In this document: piece after piece, positions 42,268 through 50,939 of the stretch | Numbering within the stretch: position 1 is the first letter of the stretch | Layout: each line of letters starts with the position of its first letter | Assembly (NCBI GenBank): GCA_037442465.1 | Contig: JBBIQI010000001.1 | Span: 1-64,000, forward strand | Direction: 5' to 3' | Source: DSNY01 sp037442465 | GTDB taxonomy: Bacteria; Pseudomonadota; Gammaproteobacteria; Burkholderiales; Burkholderiaceae_F | DNA: 64,000 nt | Notes under the pieces: model-generated | Told to the model about the DNA's origin: nothing | The model's database searches: none | What the model saw: the letters and a program-made list of their open reading frames with translations, nothing else | Made by a program: the position numbers and the translations under genes

Positions 42268-42861
42268 ATGACACGACTCGAAACCCTGGCCGCGAATCTG
42301 AAGGCCGCGCTCGGCGAGCGCATCGCCGACATGACGATCGCGCTCGGCGAGATCACGATCGTCGTGCGCGCCGCCGATCACCTCGCGGTCGCGCGCACGC
42401 TGCGCGACGACGAGCGCCTGAGGTTCGAGCAGTGCATCGATCTGGCCGGCGTCGATTACCTGCACTACGGTGACGGCGCGTGGGACGGCCCGCGCTTCGC
42501 GGTCGTCATGCATCTGTTGTCGGTGTCGCACAACTGGCGCGTGCGCGTGCGCACGTTCTGCCCGGACGACGAACTGCCGCTGGTCGACTCGGTGACCGGC
42601 ATCTGGCCTTCGGCCGGCTGGTTCGAGCGCGAGGCCTTCGACCTGTACGGCATCGTGTTCGAAGGCCACGCCGACCTGCGGCGCATCCTGACCGATTACG
42701 GCTTCGTCGGTCATCCGTTCCGCAAGGACTTTCCGATCTCGGGCTATGTCGAGATGCGCTACGACCCCGAGCAGCGGCGCGTGGTGTACCAGCCGGTGAC
42801 GATCGAGCCGCGCGAAGTGACGCCACGAGTCATCCGCGAAGAGAACTACGGCCGTGGCTGA
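42268..42861 (+). CDS. nuoC: NADH-quinone oxidoreductase subunit C
   Basis: The 197-residue hydrophilic subunit of the complex I connecting arm has the family blocks VHLLSVSHNWRVRVR-like (MHLLSVSHNWRVRVR), WPSAGWFEREAFDLYGI and GHPFRKDFP. NuoC and NuoD are separate genes here, unlike the fused NuoCD of E. coli. Its last 8 bases overlap the GTG start of nuoD, coupling the two. Confidence 0.97.
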   Translation: MTRLETLAANLKAALGERIADMTIALGEITIVVRAADHLAVARTLRDDERLRFEQCIDLAGVDYLHYGDGAWDGPRFAVVMHLLSVSHNWRVRVRTFCPDDELPLVDSVTGIWPSAGWFEREAFDLYGIVFEGHADLRRILTDYGFVGHPFRKDFPISGYVEMRYDPEQRRVVYQPVTIEPREVTPRVIREENYGRG

Positions 42862-44107
42862 GATCAGAAACTACACGCTCAATTTTGGCCCGCAGCATCC
42901 GGCGGCGCATGGGGTGCTGCGGCTGGTGCTCGAACTCGACGGCGAAGTGATCCAGCGCGCCGACCCGCACATCGGGCTGCTGCATCGGGCGACCGAGAAG
43001 CTCGCCGAGACGCGCACGTACATCCAGTCGGTGCCTTACATGGACCGGCTCGATTACGTGTCGATGATGTGCAACGAGCACGCCTACGTGATGGCGATCG
43101 AGAAGCTCGCCGGCATCGAAGTGCCGCTGCGCGCGCAGTACATCCGCGTGATGTTCGACGAGATCACGCGACTGCTGAACCACCTGCTGTGGATCGGCGC
43201 GCACGGGCTGGATGTCGGCGCGATGGCGGTGTTCCTGTACGCCTTTCGCGAGCGCGAAGACCTGATGGACATGTACGAGGCGGTCTCCGGCGCCCGCATG
43301 CACGCGGCGTATTACCGCCCGGGCGGCGTGTATCGCGACCTGCCCGACCGCATGCCGCAGTACCAGCCGTCGAAGTATCGCAGCGCGAAGGAAACGGCGC
43401 GGCTGAACGAGAACCGCCAGGGTTCGCTGCTCGACTTCATCGAGGACTTCACCAACCGCTTCCCCAAGTACGTCGACGAATACGAGACGCTGCTGACCGA
43501 CAACCGGATCTGGAAGCAGCGGCTCGTGGGCATCGGCGTCGTTTCTCCCGAGCGCGCGCTCGCGCTGGGTTTCACCGGGCCGATGCTGCGCGGCTCCGGC
43601 GTCGAGTGGGACCTGCGCAAGAAACAGCCGTACGAGGTCTACGACCTCGTGCAGTTCGACGTTCCGGTCGGCAAGAACGGCGACTCGTACGACCGCTATC
43701 TCGTGCGCATGGAGGAGATGCGGCAGAGCAACCGCATCATCAGGCAATGCGTCGAGTGGCTGCGCAACAACCCGGGTCCGGTCATGACCGACGACCACAA
43801 GATCGCGCCGCCGGCGCGCGTCGACATGAAATCGAACATGGAGGAGCTGATCCACCACTTCAAGCTCTTTACCGAGGGTATGCACGTGCCGGCCGGGGAG
43901 GCATACGCCGCGGTCGAGCACCCGAAAGGCGAGTTCGGCATCTACCTGATCTCGGACGGCGCCAACAAGCCGTACCGGATGAAGATCCGCGCCCCCGGCT
44001 TCGCGCATCTGCAGGCGCTCGACGAGATGGCGCGCGGGCATATGCTCGCCGACGCGGTCGCCATCATCGGCACGCAGGACATCGTGTTCGGGGAGATCGA
44101 CCGATGA
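42854..44107 (+). CDS. nuoD: NADH-quinone oxidoreductase subunit D
   Basis: The 417-residue 49-kDa-type subunit forms the quinone pocket with NuoB. The N-terminal loop FGPQHPAAHGVLRLVLELDG has the His that contacts quinone. PHIGLLHRATEKL and the C-terminal IGTQDIVFGEIDR are conserved. It is related to the large subunit of NiFe hydrogenases but lacks the nickel-binding cysteines. GTG 42854 overlaps nuoC, and the stop overlaps nuoE (ATGA). Confidence 0.97.
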   Translation: MAEIRNYTLNFGPQHPAAHGVLRLVLELDGEVIQRADPHIGLLHRATEKLAETRTYIQSVPYMDRLDYVSMMCNEHAYVMAIEKLAGIEVPLRAQYIRVMFDEITRLLNHLLWIGAHGLDVGAMAVFLYAFREREDLMDMYEAVSGARMHAAYYRPGGVYRDLPDRMPQYQPSKYRSAKETARLNENRQGSLLDFIEDFTNRFPKYVDEYETLLTDNRIWKQRLVGIGVVSPERALALGFTGPMLRGSGVEWDLRKKQPYEVYDLVQFDVPVGKNGDSYDRYLVRMEEMRQSNRIIRQCVEWLRNNPGPVMTDDHKIAPPARVDMKSNMEELIHHFKLFTEGMHVPAGEAYAAVEHPKGEFGIYLISDGANKPYRMKIRAPGFAHLQALDEMARGHMLADAVAIIGTQDIVFGEIDR

Positions 44108-44613
44108 GCGCGGTGCCGCAGCAGCGGCGCCTGCTGTCGGCGCAGGCGCTGGCGAAGATCGACCGCGAGATCGCCAAGTACCCGGCCGAGCATCGGCAGT
44201 CGGCCGTGATGGCCGCGCTGGCGATCGCGCAGGACGAGCACGGCTGGCTGTCGAAGGAGCTGATGGAAGAGGTGGCCGACTACCTCGGCATGCCGGCGAT
44301 CGCCGTCTACGAGGTCGCGACCTTCTATGCGATGTACAACCTCGAGCCGGTCGGCCGCTACAAGATCGCGGTCTGCACGAACCTGCCGTGCGCGCTGTCG
44401 GGCGGCACGCGCGCGGCCGAGCATCTGAAGAAGAGGCTCGGCATCGGCTTCAACGAGACGACACCCGACGGCTGCTTCACGCTGAAGGAGGGCGAGTGCA
44501 TGGGCGCCTGCGGCGACGCGCCGGTGCTGCTCGTGAACAACAAACGGATGGAGAGCTTCATGACCGACGAGAAGCTCGACGCGTTGATCGACGCGCTGAA
44601 GGCGAGCAAATGA
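44104..44613 (+). CDS. nuoE: NADH-quinone oxidoreductase subunit E
   Basis: The 169-residue 24-kDa-type subunit has a thioredoxin-like fold holding the [2Fe-2S] cluster N1a. The ligands are Cys91, Cys96 (CTNLPC), Cys132 and Cys136 (CMGAC). It works with NuoF in NADH oxidation. The start overlaps nuoD by ATGA. Its own TGA overlaps the ATG of the 34-codon ORF that fills the gap to nuoF. Confidence 0.97.
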   Translation: MSAVPQQRRLLSAQALAKIDREIAKYPAEHRQSAVMAALAIAQDEHGWLSKELMEEVADYLGMPAIAVYEVATFYAMYNLEPVGRYKIAVCTNLPCALSGGTRAAEHLKKRLGIGFNETTPDGCFTLKEGECMGACGDAPVLLVNNKRMESFMTDEKLDALIDALKASK

Positions 44614-44714
44614 TCGATCTGACGTCCGCCGGCGGCGACCGCTTGCGAGCGCGCTGCGCGTGCCATGCGTCGAAGGCCGGCAGCGCGGCGCTGCGGGCGT
44701 GGAGGGGCGAATGA
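44610..44714 (+). CDS. Small ORF coupled between nuoE and nuoF
   Basis: A 34-codon frame (MIDLTSAGGDRLRARCACHA, then SKAGSAALRAWRGE) fills the only sizeable gap of the nuoA-G block. Its ATG overlaps the nuoE stop and its TGA overlaps the nuoF start, both as ATGA. That could be translational relay between nuoE and nuoF, or a real microprotein. It contains two Cys and many Arg and has no membrane segment. Whether it is conserved is unknown, and chance is possible in GC-rich DNA. Confidence 0.4.
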   Translation: MIDLTSAGGDRLRARCACHASKAGSAALRAWRGE

Positions 44715-46015
44715 GCGCGCAGACCTGTTTCCACGGCCGCCACATCGATCCGATCATCCTCGCCGGGCTCGACGGGACCAACTGGCACCGCGCCGACTAC
44801 GAGCGGCGCGGCGGCTACGCCGCGTTGCGCAAGATCCTGGCCGAGAAGATCGCGCCCGACATCGTGATCGCCGAGGTCAAGAAGTCGGCATTGCGCGGCC
44901 GCGGCGGCGCGGGTTTCCCGACGGGACTGAAGTGGAGCTTCATGCCGCGGCAGTTCCCGGGGCAGAAGTACCTCGTGTGCAATTCGGATGAAGGCGAGCC
45001 CGGCACGTTCAAGGACCGCGACATCCTTCGCTACAACCCGCACATCGTGATCGAAGGCATGGCCATCGCCGCCTACGCGATGGGGATCTCGGTCGGCTAC
45101 AACTACATCCACGGCGAGATCTGGGCCGAATACGAGCGTTTCCAGCAGGCGCTCGACGAGGCCTATGCGGCGGGCTATCTCGGCAAGAACATCCTTGGCT
45201 CCGATTTCTCGTTCGACTTGTATGCCGCGCACGGCTACGGTGCGTACATCTGCGGCGAAGAAACCGCGCTGCTCGAGTCGCTCGAGGGCAAGAAAGGGCA
45301 GCCGCGCTTCAAGCCGCCTTTTCCGGCGAGCTACGGTTTGTACGGCAAGCCGACGACGATCAACAACACGGAGACCTTCGCGGCGGTGCCGTGGATCCTT
45401 CGGCACGGCGGCGACGCCTTCCTCGCCATCGGCCGTCCGAACAATGGCGGCACGAAGATCTTTTCGGTCTCGGGCGACGTCACGCACCCCGGCAACTACG
45501 AGGTGCCGCTCGGCACGCCGTTCGCGAAGCTGCTGGAGCTGGCCGGCGGCATGCGGGCGGGGCGCAAGATCAAGGCGGTGATCCCGGGCGGCTCGTCGAT
45601 GCCGGTGCTGCCGGGCGACGTGATGATGGCCACCGACATGGACTATGACTCGATCGCCAAGGCCGGTTCGATGCTCGGCTCCGGCGCGGTGATCGTGATG
45701 GACGAGACGCGCTGCATGGTCAAGTGCCTCGAGCGGCTGTCGTACTTCTATTTCGAGGAATCGTGCGGTCAGTGCACGCCGTGTCGCGAAGGCACCGGCT
45801 GGCTGTACCGCGTCGTACACCGGATCGAGCACGGGCAGGGCCGGCCGGACGATCTGGACCTGCTGAACTCGGTGGCCGACAACATCCAGGGCCGCACGAT
45901 CTGCGCGCTCGGCGATGCCGCCGCGATGCCGGTGCGCGCCTTCGTGAAGCACTTCCGCAGCGAGTTCGAGCACCACATCGAGCACAAGCGGTGCGTCGTG
46001 CCGGCGTACGTCTGA
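44711..46015 (+). CDS. nuoF: NADH-quinone oxidoreductase subunit F
   Basis: The 434-residue NADH-oxidising subunit binds NADH and FMN (GRGGAGFPTGLKW and GEETALLESLEGKKGQPR) and cluster N3 (ESCGQCTPCREG, with a further Cys near 400). GGAGGGG precedes ATG 44711. Together with NuoE and NuoG it makes the peripheral NADH dehydrogenase module. It is 6 bases ahead of nuoG. Confidence 0.98.
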   Translation: MSAQTCFHGRHIDPIILAGLDGTNWHRADYERRGGYAALRKILAEKIAPDIVIAEVKKSALRGRGGAGFPTGLKWSFMPRQFPGQKYLVCNSDEGEPGTFKDRDILRYNPHIVIEGMAIAAYAMGISVGYNYIHGEIWAEYERFQQALDEAYAAGYLGKNILGSDFSFDLYAAHGYGAYICGEETALLESLEGKKGQPRFKPPFPASYGLYGKPTTINNTETFAAVPWILRHGGDAFLAIGRPNNGGTKIFSVSGDVTHPGNYEVPLGTPFAKLLELAGGMRAGRKIKAVIPGGSSMPVLPGDVMMATDMDYDSIAKAGSMLGSGAVIVMDETRCMVKCLERLSYFYFEESCGQCTPCREGTGWLYRVVHRIEHGQGRPDDLDLLNSVADNIQGRTICALGDAAAMPVRAFVKHFRSEFEHHIEHKRCVVPAYV

Positions 46016-46021
46016 AGAAAA

Positions 46022-48352
46022 ATGGTTGAGATCGAAATCGACGGCCGCAAGGTGCAGGTGTCCGAAGGCAGCATGCTGATGGACGCCGCCAACAAGCTCG
46101 GCATCTACATTCCGCACTTCTGCTACCACAAGAAGCTGTCGATCGCGGCCAACTGCCGCATGTGTCTGGTCGACGTCGAAAAGGCGCCCAAACCGATGCC
46201 GGCGTGCGCCACCCCGGTCGTGCAGGGCATGGTCGTGCACACCGCGAACGCCAGGGCCAGGCAGGCGCAGAAGGGCGTGATGGAGTTCCTGCTGATCAAC
46301 CATCCGCTCGACTGCCCGATCTGCGACCAGGGCGGCGAATGCCAGCTTCAGGACCTGGCGGTCGGCTACGGCGCGTCGTCGTCGCGCTACGCGGAGCCCA
46401 AGCGCGTGGTTTTCCGCAAGGACGTCGGACCGCTGATCGCGGCCGAGGAGATGAGCCGCTGCATCCACTGCACGCGCTGCGTGCGCTTCGGGCAGGAGAT
46501 CGCCGGCATCATGGAACTGGGCATGGCCGGCCGCGGCGAGCACTCCGAGATCCTCGCGTTCGTCGACCGCACCGTGGATTCGGAGCTGTCGGGCAACATG
46601 ATCGACCTGTGCCCGGTCGGTGCGCTGACCAGCAAGCCGTTCCGCTACGCGGCGCGCACCTGGGAGCTGGCGCGCCGCAAGAGCGTCAGCCCGCACGATT
46701 CGCTCGGCTCCAACCTGATCATGCAGGTCAAGAACCAGCGCGTGCTGCGCGTCGTTCCGTACGAGAACGAAGAGGTCAACGAGTGCTGGCTGTCCGACCG
46801 CGACCGCTTCTCCTACGAGGGTCTGTACGCGGCCGACCGGCTGACGCGCCCGCTGCTGAAGCAGGGCGGGCAGTGGCGCGAGGTCGACTGGCCGGATGCG
46901 CTCGCCTTCGTCGCCGGCGCGCTCAATCACGTCAAGGTCGAGCACGGCGCCGACGCGATCGGCGCGCTCGCCGCGCCCGGCAGCACGCTCGAGGAACTGT
47001 TCCTGCTCGGCAAGCTGATGCGTGCGCTGGGCAGCGACAACGTCGACTTCCGGCTGCGGCATAGCGACTTCTCGGCCGACGCGCAGCGCGCCGGCGCGCC
47101 GTGGCTCGGAATGAAGGTCGCCGAGATCGACGCGCTCGACCGCGTGCTGCTGGTCGGCTCGTTCCTGCGCAAGGACCATCCGCTGCTCGCCACGCGCGTG
47201 CGGCACGCGGTCAAGCGCGGCGCGCAGGCGAGCGTCGTGCACACGGTCGACGACGATCTGCTGATGCCGCTCGCCGGCAAGGCGATCGTGCCGCCCGATG
47301 CGTGGGTGCAGACGCTGGCGGAGGTCGCCGCGGCGCTGGCGCAGATCAAAGGCATCGCCGCGCCGGTCGCAGGCGTGGCGCCCGGCGCGGCGGCGAAGAC
47401 GATCGCGGCGTCGCTCGCCTCTGGCAGCAACGCGGCGATCCTGCTCGGTAACGCCGCCGTGCAGCACCCGCACGCGGCGCAGCTGCATGCCTGGGCACAG
47501 TGGCTCGCGCAGGCGCTCGGCTGCAGGTTCGGCTTCCTTGGCGAGGCCGCCAACAGCGTCGGCGGCTATCTGGCCGGCGCGCTGCCGAGGCAGGGCGGAC
47601 TGGATGCCGCGCGCATGATCGCCGCGCCGCGCCGCGCGTACCTGCTGTGGAACCTCGAGCCCGAGTTCGACACCGCCGATCCTGCGGCGACGATGCAGGC
47701 GCTGGCGGCGGCCGATGTCGTGATCGCGTTCTCGCCCTATCGCAACGGCGCGCTCGAGTACGCGCAGGCGATCCTGCCGATCGCGCCGTTTGCCGAGACG
47801 TCCGGCACCTTCGTCAACGCCGAAGGTCGCGTGCAGAGCTTCAACGGGACGGTCAGGCCGCTCGGCGAGGCGCGGCCCGGCTGGAAGGTGCTGCGCGTTC
47901 TCGGAAACGAACTGGGGCTGCCGGGATTCGATTACGAGACGCCCGAAGCGGTGCGCGCCGAGGCGATTCCGGCCGATGTGGCCGCGCGGCTGTCGAATGC
48001 GACCACGCTGGCGCCGGCGCTCGTGCGGCCGACGGGCGGCGTGCAGCGCATCGCCGACGTGCCGATCTATTTCGTCGACGCCATCGTGCGGCGAGCCGAG
48101 TCGCTGCAGAACACGCGCGACGCGAGGCCGCCCAAGGCGACCGCCAATGCCGCGACGCTGGCGCGTTTCGGACTGGCGCCGGGGCTCAAGGCGCGGGTCG
48201 TGCAGGCTGGCGCCCGGCGCGAGGCGGCCGCGTTGCTCGAGTGCGCACTTGACGAACGGCTGCCCGACGGCGTCGTGCGCGTGCCTGCCGCACACGCCGC
48301 GACCGCCACGCTGGGGGCGATGTTCGGGCCGATCGCGCTGGAGCGGGCGTGA
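46022..48352 (+). CDS. nuoG: NADH-quinone oxidoreductase subunit G
   Basis: The 776-residue 75-kDa-type subunit. The N-terminal ferredoxin domain (FCYHKKLSIAANCRMC) holds N1b. CDQGGECQLQD belongs to the His/Cys N5 region, and IHCTRCVRFGQEIAG begins the N4 region. A molybdopterin-oxidoreductase-like domain without metal cofactor fills the rest. It carries electrons from N3 towards NuoI. The stop TGA shares one base with the nuoH ATG. Confidence 0.97.
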   Translation: MVEIEIDGRKVQVSEGSMLMDAANKLGIYIPHFCYHKKLSIAANCRMCLVDVEKAPKPMPACATPVVQGMVVHTANARARQAQKGVMEFLLINHPLDCPICDQGGECQLQDLAVGYGASSSRYAEPKRVVFRKDVGPLIAAEEMSRCIHCTRCVRFGQEIAGIMELGMAGRGEHSEILAFVDRTVDSELSGNMIDLCPVGALTSKPFRYAARTWELARRKSVSPHDSLGSNLIMQVKNQRVLRVVPYENEEVNECWLSDRDRFSYEGLYAADRLTRPLLKQGGQWREVDWPDALAFVAGALNHVKVEHGADAIGALAAPGSTLEELFLLGKLMRALGSDNVDFRLRHSDFSADAQRAGAPWLGMKVAEIDALDRVLLVGSFLRKDHPLLATRVRHAVKRGAQASVVHTVDDDLLMPLAGKAIVPPDAWVQTLAEVAAALAQIKGIAAPVAGVAPGAAAKTIAASLASGSNAAILLGNAAVQHPHAAQLHAWAQWLAQALGCRFGFLGEAANSVGGYLAGALPRQGGLDAARMIAAPRRAYLLWNLEPEFDTADPAATMQALAAADVVIAFSPYRNGALEYAQAILPIAPFAETSGTFVNAEGRVQSFNGTVRPLGEARPGWKVLRVLGNELGLPGFDYETPEAVRAEAIPADVAARLSNATTLAPALVRPTGGVQRIADVPIYFVDAIVRRAESLQNTRDARPPKATANAATLARFGLAPGLKARVVQAGARREAAALLECALDERLPDGVVRVPAAHAATATLGAMFGPIALERA

Positions 48353-49446
48353 TGAACGGCGTGCTCGAGTTCGGCAACGAGGTGTTCGGCGGCGCGTGGC
48401 CGACGGTGTGGACGCTGGCGAAGATCGTCGCGATCGTGCTGCCGCTGCTGGTGCTGGTCGCGTATCTGACGCTGTGGGAGCGCAAGCTGATCGGCTGGAT
48501 GCACGTGCGGCTCGGACCCAACCGGGTCGGTTACGGCGGCCTGCTGCAGCCGTGGGCCGACGCCGTCAAGCTGATCTTCAAGGAAGTCATCGCGCCGGCG
48601 CAGGCCGACAAGCCGCTGTTCTTCCTCGCGCCGGTGATGGTGATGATGCCGGCGCTCGCCGCGTGGGCGGTCGTGCCCTTCGGCCCCGGTCTGGTGCTTG
48701 CGGACATCAACGCCGGGCTGCTGTTCGTGATGGCGGTGACCTCGGTCGGCGTCTATGGCGTGATCATCGCCGGCTGGGCGTCGAACTCCAAGTACGCCTT
48801 CCTCGGCGCGATGCGCGCCGCCGCGCAAATGGTCAGCTACGAGCTGGCGATGGGCTTCGTGCTGGTGACCGTGCTGCTCGTGGCCGGCACGCTGAACATG
48901 ACCGGCATCGTCAACGGCCAGAACACCGGCTACTTCGCCGAACGCGGCCTGAACTTCCTGTCGTGGAACTGGCTGCCGCTCGCGCCGCTGGCCGTGATCT
49001 ACGTGGTCTCGAGCGTGGCCGAGACCAACCGCCATCCGTTCGACGTGGTCGAGGGCGAGAGCGAGATCGTCGCCGGCCACATGATCGAGTACTCCGGAAT
49101 GAGCTTCGCGGTGTTCTTCCTCGGCGAATACGCGAACATGATCCTGCTGTCGACGCTGGCGACGATCATGTTTTTCGGCGGCTGGGCCGCGCCGGTCAAT
49201 CTCGAGATCCTGCTGGGGGTGGACTTCCCCGCGTGGTTCGACGGGCTGTCGAACTGGTTCTGGCTGTTCGCGAAGGCGTTCGTCGTCGTGTCGCTGTTCA
49301 TCTGGTTCCGCGCATCGTTCCCGCGCTACCGCTACGACCAGATCATGCGGCTCGGCTGGAAGGTCTTCATCCCGATCACGCTGGTCTGGCTCGTGGTGGT
49401 CGCGGTGTGGATGCAGACGCCGTTGAACATCTGGAAGGCCGGGTGA
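48352..49446 (+). CDS. nuoH: NADH-quinone oxidoreductase subunit H
   Basis: The 364-residue membrane subunit joins the peripheral and membrane arms and lines the quinone channel. About eight or nine transmembrane helices are visible. WERKLIGWMHVRLGPNRVG, the acidic loop AETNRHPFDVVEGESEIV and the C-terminal block FVVVSLFIWFRASFPRYRYD are diagnostic. ATG 48352 is chosen; a GTG one codon upstream is also possible. Two bases separate it from nuoI. Confidence 0.97.
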   Translation: MNGVLEFGNEVFGGAWPTVWTLAKIVAIVLPLLVLVAYLTLWERKLIGWMHVRLGPNRVGYGGLLQPWADAVKLIFKEVIAPAQADKPLFFLAPVMVMMPALAAWAVVPFGPGLVLADINAGLLFVMAVTSVGVYGVIIAGWASNSKYAFLGAMRAAAQMVSYELAMGFVLVTVLLVAGTLNMTGIVNGQNTGYFAERGLNFLSWNWLPLAPLAVIYVVSSVAETNRHPFDVVEGESEIVAGHMIEYSGMSFAVFFLGEYANMILLSTLATIMFFGGWAAPVNLEILLGVDFPAWFDGLSNWFWLFAKAFVVVSLFIWFRASFPRYRYDQIMRLGWKVFIPITLVWLVVVAVWMQTPLNIWKAG

Positions 49447-49448
49447 TC

Positions 49449-49937
49449 ATGGAAGCCGTGCGCGAGTTCTTCGGCAGTCTGCTCTTGCGCGAGCTGCTCA
49501 AGGGCATGGCGCTGACGGGGCGCTACCTGTTCGCGCGCAAGATCACGATCCAATACCCGGAAGAAAAGACGCCGATGTCGCCGCGCTTCCGCGGGCTGCA
49601 TGCGCTGCGCCGCTATCCGAACGGCGAGGAGCGCTGCATCGCGTGCAAGCTGTGCGAGGCGGTCTGTCCGGCGTTGGCGATCACGATCGAGAGCGAACAG
49701 CGGGCCGACGGCACGCGCCGCACGACCCGTTACGACATCGACCTGACCAAGTGCATCTTCTGCGGATTCTGCGAAGAGAGCTGCCCGGTCGACTCGATCG
49801 TCGAGACGCACATCCACGAATACCACGGCGAGAAGCGCGGCGACCTGTACTACACGAAGGAAATGCTGCTCGCGGTCGGCGACCGCTACGAGAAGCAGAT
49901 CGCCGCTGCGCGCGCCGAGGACGCGCGCTACCGGTAG
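49449..49937 (+). CDS. nuoI: NADH-quinone oxidoreductase subunit I
   Basis: The 162-residue ferredoxin-like subunit carries two [4Fe-4S] clusters, N6a and N6b. Motifs are CIACKLCEAVCP (Cys63, 66, 69, with Cys73) and CIFCGFCEESCP (Cys102, 105, 108, with Cys112). An amphipathic N-terminal helix docks it to the membrane. It passes electrons from NuoG to NuoB. Confidence 0.97.
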   Translation: MEAVREFFGSLLLRELLKGMALTGRYLFARKITIQYPEEKTPMSPRFRGLHALRRYPNGEERCIACKLCEAVCPALAITIESEQRADGTRRTTRYDIDLTKCIFCGFCEESCPVDSIVETHIHEYHGEKRGDLYYTKEMLLAVGDRYEKQIAAARAEDARYR

Positions 49938-49962
49938 GCGGCCGCCGCCCGAAGGCACCCGG

Positions 49963-50598
49963 ATGGATACCAAGACCACCCTGTTCATCGTGTTCTCCGC
50001 GGTTCTGCTGGTCGCCGCGGTGCGCGTGATCACCGCGCGCAACCCCGTGCACGCGGTGCTTTTCCTGGTGCTGTCGTTCTTCTCGGCGGCTGCGCTGTGG
50101 ATGCTCGCGCGCGCGGAATTCCTCGCGATCGCGCTGGTGCTGGTCTACGTCGGCGCGGTGATGGTGCTGTTCCTGTTCGTCGTGATGATGCTCGACATCA
50201 ACGTCGACCGGCTGCGGCAGGGCTTCTGGCGCCATCTGCCGTTGGCCGGCGTCGTCGCCGCGCTGATCGTGCTGCAACTGTGGCTCGTGCTGTCGTACGG
50301 GCGCTGGCAGACGATGACCGAGCCCGGTCCGGGTGGGCGCGGGGCGAACAACATCGAGGTGCTCGGCCGGCTGACCTTCACCGAATACGTCTATCCGCTG
50401 CAGGTCGCCGGCGTCATCCTGCTGGTGGCGATCGTCGCGGCGATCGCGCTGACGCTGCGCCGTCGCAAGGACACCAAGTACCAGGATCCGTCGCGCCAAA
50501 TCAAGGTCAGGCGCGAAGAGCGCGTACGGCTGGTGGCGATGCCGACCGACGCGGAGGGGCGCCAGACGGGCGCGGTCACCGGGGCGAAGAAGACCTGA
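49963..50598 (+). CDS. nuoJ: NADH-quinone oxidoreductase subunit J
   Basis: The 211-residue membrane subunit has five predicted transmembrane helices. The third contains the pi-bulge region VLVYVGAVMVLFLFVVMMLD, part of the proton path near the quinone site. A charged C-terminal tail (about 170-211) is cytoplasmic. It begins 25 bases after nuoI. Confidence 0.96.
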   Translation: MDTKTTLFIVFSAVLLVAAVRVITARNPVHAVLFLVLSFFSAAALWMLARAEFLAIALVLVYVGAVMVLFLFVVMMLDINVDRLRQGFWRHLPLAGVVAALIVLQLWLVLSYGRWQTMTEPGPGGRGANNIEVLGRLTFTEYVYPLQVAGVILLVAIVAAIALTLRRRKDTKYQDPSRQIKVRREERVRLVAMPTDAEGRQTGAVTGAKKT

Positions 50599-50632
50599 GA
50601 AGCGCGCAAGGCAGAGGGGGGCAAGAACAAAC

Positions 50633-50938
50633 ATGGTTTCGCTGTCCTGGTACCTGGGCGTGGGCGCGCTGCTGTTCGCGATCAGCGTGATCGGCATCTT
50701 CCTGAACCGCAAGAACCTGATCGTGCTGCTGATGGCGATCGAGCTGATGCTGCTGGCGGTCAACACCAACTTCGTCGCGTTCTCGCACTACCTCGGCGAC
50801 TTCCACGGGCAGGTGTTCGTGTTCTTCATCCTGACCGTCGCCGCGGCCGAATCGGCGATCGGGCTGGCGATTCTGGTCGTGCTGTTCCGCAACCTGTCGA
50901 CGATCAACGTCGACGAGCTCGATGCATTGAAGGGCTGA
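50633..50938 (+). CDS. nuoK: NADH-quinone oxidoreductase subunit K
   Basis: The 101-residue membrane subunit has three transmembrane helices. LLMAIELMLLAVN carries the conserved membrane Glu, and a second Glu lies in TVAAAESAIGLAI; both belong to the proton channel shared with NuoJ and NuoA. AGAGGGGGG lies upstream of ATG 50633. Standard length. Confidence 0.97.
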   Translation: MVSLSWYLGVGALLFAISVIGIFLNRKNLIVLLMAIELMLLAVNTNFVAFSHYLGDFHGQVFVFFILTVAAAESAIGLAILVVLFRNLSTINVDELDALKG

Positions 50939-50939
50939 A

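Noticed and set aside
44558..48295. Very long antisense open frame opposite nuoF, nuoG and nuoH
   Set aside because: It is the antisense of well-conserved nuo genes. Long stop-free antisense frames are expected in GC-rich DNA, and the translation is Arg/His/Asp-rich with no domain.
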